In this document: positions 60,681 to 64,000 of the stretch, piece by piece
Layout of the letters: each line of letters begins with the position of its first letter
Numbering within the stretch: position 1 is the stretch's first letter
DNA from: Henriciella sp045287255
GTDB taxonomy: Bacteria; Pseudomonadota; Alphaproteobacteria; Caulobacterales; Hyphomonadaceae
Assembly: GCF_045287255.1 (NCBI RefSeq)
Contig: NZ_CP137142.1
Coordinates: forward strand, 2,604,001-2,668,000
DNA length: 64,000 nucleotides
Reading direction: 5' to 3'
Notes under the pieces: generated by a model
Database searches by the model: none
What the model was told of the DNA's origin: nothing
Seen by the model: only the letters and a program-made list of their open reading frames with translations
Position numbers and translations under genes: made by a program

Positions 60681-62134
60681 GCAGATGGGTCCTCTTCGCT
60701 CGCCTCATGCGGTGTCTTAGCCCAGTAATGCGGACGCACAACAAGTTCATACACTGCGAGCATGGCCGCCAGACTATGCAGAGGCCAATATAGTGGACGC
60801 GTCAAAGCCGCTCTGATCCGGCCGTGAAGAGGGACACCCGGCGCGCCGAGGTCACCGATCAGCGTGACACAGTAGCCCGCAATCATAAGTGTCCAGCCCG
60901 TGCGCCCAACCGATAATTCAGGACTTAAAATACAGAGCAACACAAACAGAAAGAAGGGGCCATGCACGATCGGGGCGAGTATCGCGCTGCCCAGCGTGAG
61001 CTGGAGGGCGGTAAACTTCCACCACCCCATCTGACGCAACACTGTGATGGGGTGGCGCATCAGAACAAACCAGGTTTGCATGAAACCTTTGATCCAGCGG
61101 CTACGCTGCTTGTACCAAACGCTAAACGCGCGCGGCGCTTCCTCCCAAGTCCCACGCTTAATAATGCCAATACGCCATCCCAATCGTGCAAACCTCAGGC
61201 CGAGGTCAGCATCTTCTGTGACATTCCAAGCATCCCAACCCCCAGCATCACGCAATCGGCTAGCCCGAAAATGATTGCTTGTCCCGCCCAGTGGAATTGG
61301 AGCCTTTAGGGCTGAGAGAGCCGGGATCAGATACTGAAAGTGGACTGCATATTCCAGGCACCAATGAGCTGAGATCAGCGACCGATTTGCCCCGGTTCCA
61401 TAAAGGGGCGCCTGAACGCAGGCGAGCCTGGCATCACTTTTCTGGAATACCGCGAACGCCTCTTTTAACTGGTCAGGATGGGGGCGGTCCTCCGCATCAT
61501 AAATGCAAACGAATTCGCCTCTTGCCCGTCGCAATCCATAGTTCAAAGCCCGTGGTTTGGTTTTCGGGATACCATCTGGCAAAATCAGCAAGCGGGTTCC
61601 AGCGGGGAAGCCAGCCTTCAAGGCTGCTTGGAGTGTTACCTCATCATCAGCTTCCAGCAGAATGATGATATCAAGCTTATCCATTGGCCAGTTCAGTTTG
61701 CCCATAGCGCGCGCAAGTTGGGGCATGACAGGGGCTTCTTTATACACTGCCACCATAACGGTGTAGGTGGGTAAGTTATGACTATCCAACCCCTTCAAAG
61801 GGTCTCTTCGGGTCCCAAAAACCCATAGACCGGAGAGCAAGAGTATGAAGCGCCACAATACAAATGCCGCGAAAAGTGCCCAGAACGCATAGCTGAACCC
61901 CCAGAACAACAATTCCGGCAAGATTAAACCACTCACCCCCAAGACAGCCATTGTGCGATTGAAGAAGTTTTTTTGAGCCTGCGAGACACCCACGACGCTG
62001 GATAAATCGAGCGGCAGTGATGTAATATCACTTAGTTTCTCTTTATCCCGTATTGCCGTGTATTGAGTATTCGCACCTTCAACTTGAATCTGTTGAAGTG
62101 CCCCCACGCGGCCTTTTACGATCTGCGTCCCCAT
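60665..62134 (-). CDS. Family 2 glycosyltransferase, membrane-bound cellulose-synthase-like
   Basis: This is a 489-residue processive-type glycosyltransferase. Two N-terminal membrane helices (about 60-100) are followed by the GT-A domain: VMVAVYKEAPVMPQLARAMG, the first Asp in LEADDEVTLQ, the DAEDRP motif, the TED motif in VTEDADLG and the product-binding QRSRW. Three or four C-terminal helices follow. The polymer is unknown; an exopolysaccharide or holdfast-type glycan is likely. ATG 62134 lacks a strong ribosome site and a TTG 36 bases upstream is possible. The small membrane protein overlaps its 3' end. Confidence 0.87.
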   Translation of the reverse strand: MGTQIVKGRVGALQQIQVEGANTQYTAIRDKEKLSDITSLPLDLSSVVGVSQAQKNFFNRTMAVLGVSGLILPELLFWGFSYAFWALFAAFVLWRFILLLSGLWVFGTRRDPLKGLDSHNLPTYTVMVAVYKEAPVMPQLARAMGKLNWPMDKLDIIILLEADDEVTLQAALKAGFPAGTRLLILPDGIPKTKPRALNYGLRRARGEFVCIYDAEDRPHPDQLKEAFAVFQKSDARLACVQAPLYGTGANRSLISAHWCLEYAVHFQYLIPALSALKAPIPLGGTSNHFRASRLRDAGGWDAWNVTEDADLGLRFARLGWRIGIIKRGTWEEAPRAFSVWYKQRSRWIKGFMQTWFVLMRHPITVLRQMGWWKFTALQLTLGSAILAPIVHGPFFLFVLLCILSPELSVGRTGWTLMIAGYCVTLIGDLGAPGVPLHGRIRAALTRPLYWPLHSLAAMLAVYELVVRPHYWAKTPHEASEEDPSACLTG

Positions 62135-62196
62135 AACTTTCAGGCTGCGAGAAACAGTCAGACGCCACAAGAAACCTTAGATTGAATCTCGCTGAA

Positions 62197-63176
62197 TTAG
62201 GCCGTCAGCATTCTTGTGGCTAAGGCGCGACCGCTAAGCCATGCATCTTCAACCTTGGGACCAGAGCACCAGTCTCCAACCACACCAAGGCTAAGCTCTT
62301 GCTTCCAATAGCAAGGGTCTGGGGCGGGGGAATGAACCTGCGCATATCGCCATCTATGGGCACTTGCAAACAAAACAGCTCCAGCACCCGTCAGATCGCA
62401 AAACGCCGCAAGCATGCGTCAGTTATCGCGTCCTTATCGTCCTCAAGATGCGTCCGTGACCAATTTGCAGACGCTTGCAGCACCCAGGCTTCAAAATCAC
62501 CCCTTTGGGGCTTGCTGGCATTATTGGCTATCCACGCAACAGCGCCTTCAGATGTGCGGGCAGCCTGCCATTCGGCAGGAACGCGATCTTTGAACACGGC
62601 GAGCGTTGTCCAGCATGGTTCTGATTGTATGCGCTCAGCAACCTTTGCGATTTCAGGTGCACACTGTCTGGTGAGCGGTGGAAGCTGCTCGGCCGGAATG
62701 GCGAGGATCACCGCCTCAAATCCATCTTCGGCCCGCCCATCCTCGAACACCAGTCGCCATTGCCCTGATGTTTTTTGGATATCGATGACCCGCATTCCCC
62801 ATTTCACATCCAAGTCAGATGCGAGATGGCGGATAATGCCATTCATGCCCGGGGTACCAACATAGCGCTTTTGCTTAGGGCGCGGTTTGGCCTGCCCGTG
62901 ATGATCAAGATCGACGATTTGAGCCTGCCATTCAGCCGCGACGCCAGATTCAACCCATCCCTCAAGCACAGACTGAAACTGATCAGACCGCGCTGTCAGA
63001 TATTGCGCGCCATGGTCAAAGCGGACTTGCTGGCCATTCAGCTCAACCCACCGTGTCGACATTCGACCGCCCGGCCCGCGCCCTTTATCGAAGAGGCGTA
63101 CTTCTTTGCCAGCACTCAGCAATTCCTGCGCGGCGCTTAACCCCGCCATCCCGGCCCCAATCACGGCGATTGCCAT
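62197..63176 (-). pseudogene. FAD-dependent amine-oxidase/renalase-like protein broken by a frameshift
   Basis: The N-terminal frame (MAIAVIGAGMAGLSAAQE, FDKGRGPGGRMSTRW, QQVRFDHGAQYLTAR) runs to a TGA at 62391. The continuation appears in another frame from 62415, where the C-terminus reads SAHRWRYAQ and VVGDWCSGPKVEDAWLSGRA down to TAA 62197, the expected end of a renalase-like protein. Restoring one lost base near 62413-62416 joins DAITDA to MLAAFCDL and gives about 325 residues, the normal length. It is either a true pseudogene or a base-call error. The start at ATG 63176 has GAGG about 9 nt upstream. Confidence 0.85.
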
Positions 63177-63270
63177 TCTCACATCCTCACGACATCATCT
63201 GGGAACAGAGCTAAGGCGAGCGCTACCAAATCCAATCAAAGCCTACAGCCTACCCCAAACTGCTAAGACC

Positions 63271-63432
63271 ATGCCGCGCAAGAAACCCCACAAAATCACG
63301 AAATCCAACTTACCGGAGAAAGTTTGCCCCGTCTGTCAGCAACCATTTTCATGGCGAAAGAAGTGGGAAAAGGTCTGAAATGAGATGAAATACTGCTCTG
63401 AGTGGCGCAAAAGGCAGGCGCGCTCTGCGTAA
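63271..63432 (+). pseudogene. DUF2256 zinc-binding mini-protein with internal TGA
   Basis: The frame opens MPRKKPHKITKSNLPEKVCP, with VCQQPFSWRKKWEKV, exactly the DUF2256 start. The conserved next residue is Trp; here the codon is TGA (63376-63378). The frame then continues NEMKYCSEWRKRQ, still recognisable, though one Cys of the second CxxC-like pair is lost. The gene is divergent from the damaged renalase-like gene. TGA serves as an ordinary stop elsewhere in the window, so this is a nonsense mutation rather than recoding. Confidence 0.7.
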
Positions 63433-63528
63433 TAGCGACACCGCGTGTAGCTATATCTGAAAAATTATTTATCGAAAAACAACAATTTTCTTATTGAAAA
63501 ACGATAACCTCCTTGCTAGATAGATTGT

Positions 63529-63569
63529 GTCGGACAGAGGCATAAGCCCACCGACCTCGGGCAACCGAG
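63529..63569 (+). promoter_or_regulatory. Structured leader with a GNRA tetraloop hairpin
   Basis: GTCGG (63529-63533) pairs with CCGAC (63551-63555) around an inner GGC-ATAA-GCC. It is followed directly by CTCGG-GCAA-CCGAG (63556-63569), a hairpin with a GNRA-type loop. The elements lie 27 bases before the start of the small gene at 63596. An AT-rich stretch upstream (63461-63507) repeats GAAAAAC in ATCGAAAAAC and ATTGAAAAACG. Confidence 0.5.
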
Positions 63570-63595
63570 CTCAATAACAACAAGAAAGGACAAAC

Positions 63596-63787
63596 ATGTC
63601 TGCGCTTTCCTCCCTAGCTCCTGAAACCTCTTCTATTGAAGGGTTTGCCCCTCTCGCGATCTCAAGCTCTTATGATGAAGACGTTGTGATCGTTGTCGAC
63701 TATCGCGGCCAACAAGCGACAAAAATCGATCGCCCAAGTCTGATCGAGCGTCGCCGCAAGCGTTTTAGCCGCCGCGCGATCCGGTAA
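63596..63787 (+). CDS. Small protein with basic C-terminus, function unknown
   Basis: This 63-residue protein has an acidic to neutral N-terminal half (APETSSIEGFAPLAISSSYDED) and a basic tail (ERRRKRFSRRAIR). It has no signal peptide or membrane segment. AAAGGA lies about 6 nt before the ATG, and the structured leader suggests post-transcriptional control. The 3' end overlaps the convergent SixA gene by 23 bases. I do not recognise a family. Confidence 0.65.
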   Translation: MSALSSLAPETSSIEGFAPLAISSSYDEDVVIVVDYRGQQATKIDRPSLIERRRKRFSRRAIR

Positions 63788-64000
63788 GGTCGGTCGTGTC
63801 CGTAAGATCCTTAGGCCGGATAAAAGCCTGCAAACGAAAGTGGACGGGCAGGAATGCGCCGTCCTCTTCACTTTCATAGAGGGCACATCCGCCCGTTGGC
63901 ATTTTTGCCGCCAGCCTTATCGCCGCCTGGTGATCTGCGCTGCCGGAGTCGCGCATGATAGATACAGCAAGATCATGCAAACCGGGATTATGCCCAATAA
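63765..64000 (-). CDS. sixA: SixA-type histidine phosphatase, C-terminal part (runs off the window)
   Basis: Only the C-terminal 78 or so residues are in the window. The visible IGHNPGLHDLAVSI is the SixA motif containing one catalytic His; the RHG motif with the nucleophile His lies outside. SixA dephosphorylates phospho-His on signalling and PTS proteins. The reading frame is open to the edge. The stop at 63765 lies inside the convergent small gene. Confidence 0.8.
   Translation of the reverse strand, partial: IGHNPGLHDLAVSIMRDSGSADHQAAIRLAAKMPTGGCALYESEEDGAFLPVHFRLQAFIRPKDLTDTTDLTGSRGG

Noticed and set aside
63376..63378. UGA read as tryptophan or selenocysteine
   Set aside because: TGA ends several intact genes in the window (for example btuF, btuC and the VOC gene), and no SECIS-like element follows.

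Overview
The window looks like an ordinary chromosomal stretch of an aerobic, heterotrophic, Gram-negative alphaproteobacterium, probably marine and perhaps of the Hyphomonadaceae/Maricaulales type. That placement is inferred from gene content: an sdhCDAB operon, a RamB/ScfR-type regulator beside a glyoxylate shunt with the long KQCGH-type isocitrate lyase, TamAB, hflKC-degP, two large TonB-dependent receptors, a DUF3137 protein and a SixA phosphatase. The DNA is moderately GC-rich with short intergenic gaps. I saw no prophage, insertion sequence, CRISPR array or rRNA. There is one tRNA, Ser(GCU).

Layout. 0-14 kb: a cyclic-nucleotide-binding fragment; methylcrotonyl-CoA carboxylase beta; an EF-hand protein; nitronate monooxygenase; an ATP-dependent DNA ligase; sdhCDAB (minus strand); a pirin; a secreted unknown; a DUF3137 membrane protein; and a MarR regulator divergent from an hpd operon (HPPD, two tiny membrane proteins, a VOC protein). 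14-21 kb: tRNA-Ser; an ScfR/RamB-like regulator divergent from malate synthase A and isocitrate lyase; tryptophanase. 21-34 kb: tamA-tamB, then a cobalamin riboswitch heading btuB-btuF-btuC-btuD-cobQ. 34-41 kb: a minus-strand locus with a TonB receptor, a YfcC-type permease, a secreted cyanophycinase and an isoaspartyl peptidase. 41-47 kb: a lipoprotein serine hydrolase divergent from a membrane-anchored AraC regulator, an AraC pseudogene, pckA and mnmC. 47-64 kb: housekeeping genes (degP, hflKC, apbC, folA), a GGDEF protein, a glutamate-synthase-like flavoprotein, two acyl-CoA dehydrogenases, a family-2 glycosyltransferase, two damaged neighbouring genes (renalase-like and DUF2256), a small basic protein with a structured leader, and the end of a SixA-type phosphatase.

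How the genes work together. Methylcrotonyl-CoA carboxylase, the acyl-CoA dehydrogenases, the glyoxylate shunt, SDH and PEP carboxykinase fit growth on leucine, fatty acids, tyrosine and acetate with gluconeogenesis. The B12 locus takes up corrinoids under riboswitch control and adds one amidation enzyme.

The most interesting unit is the 34-41 kb locus. It has the parts needed to take in and break down cyanophycin (multi-L-arginyl-poly-L-aspartate): an outer-membrane receptor, a secreted cyanophycinase, an inner-membrane permease and a cytoplasmic beta-aspartyl peptidase. The receptor gene is preceded by a long imperfect hairpin of about 20 bp plus a 7-2-7 palindrome that match no element I know. 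Smaller points are several candidate operators, five convergent gene pairs whose stop codons overlap within a YTAR tetranucleotide, and three decayed genes.
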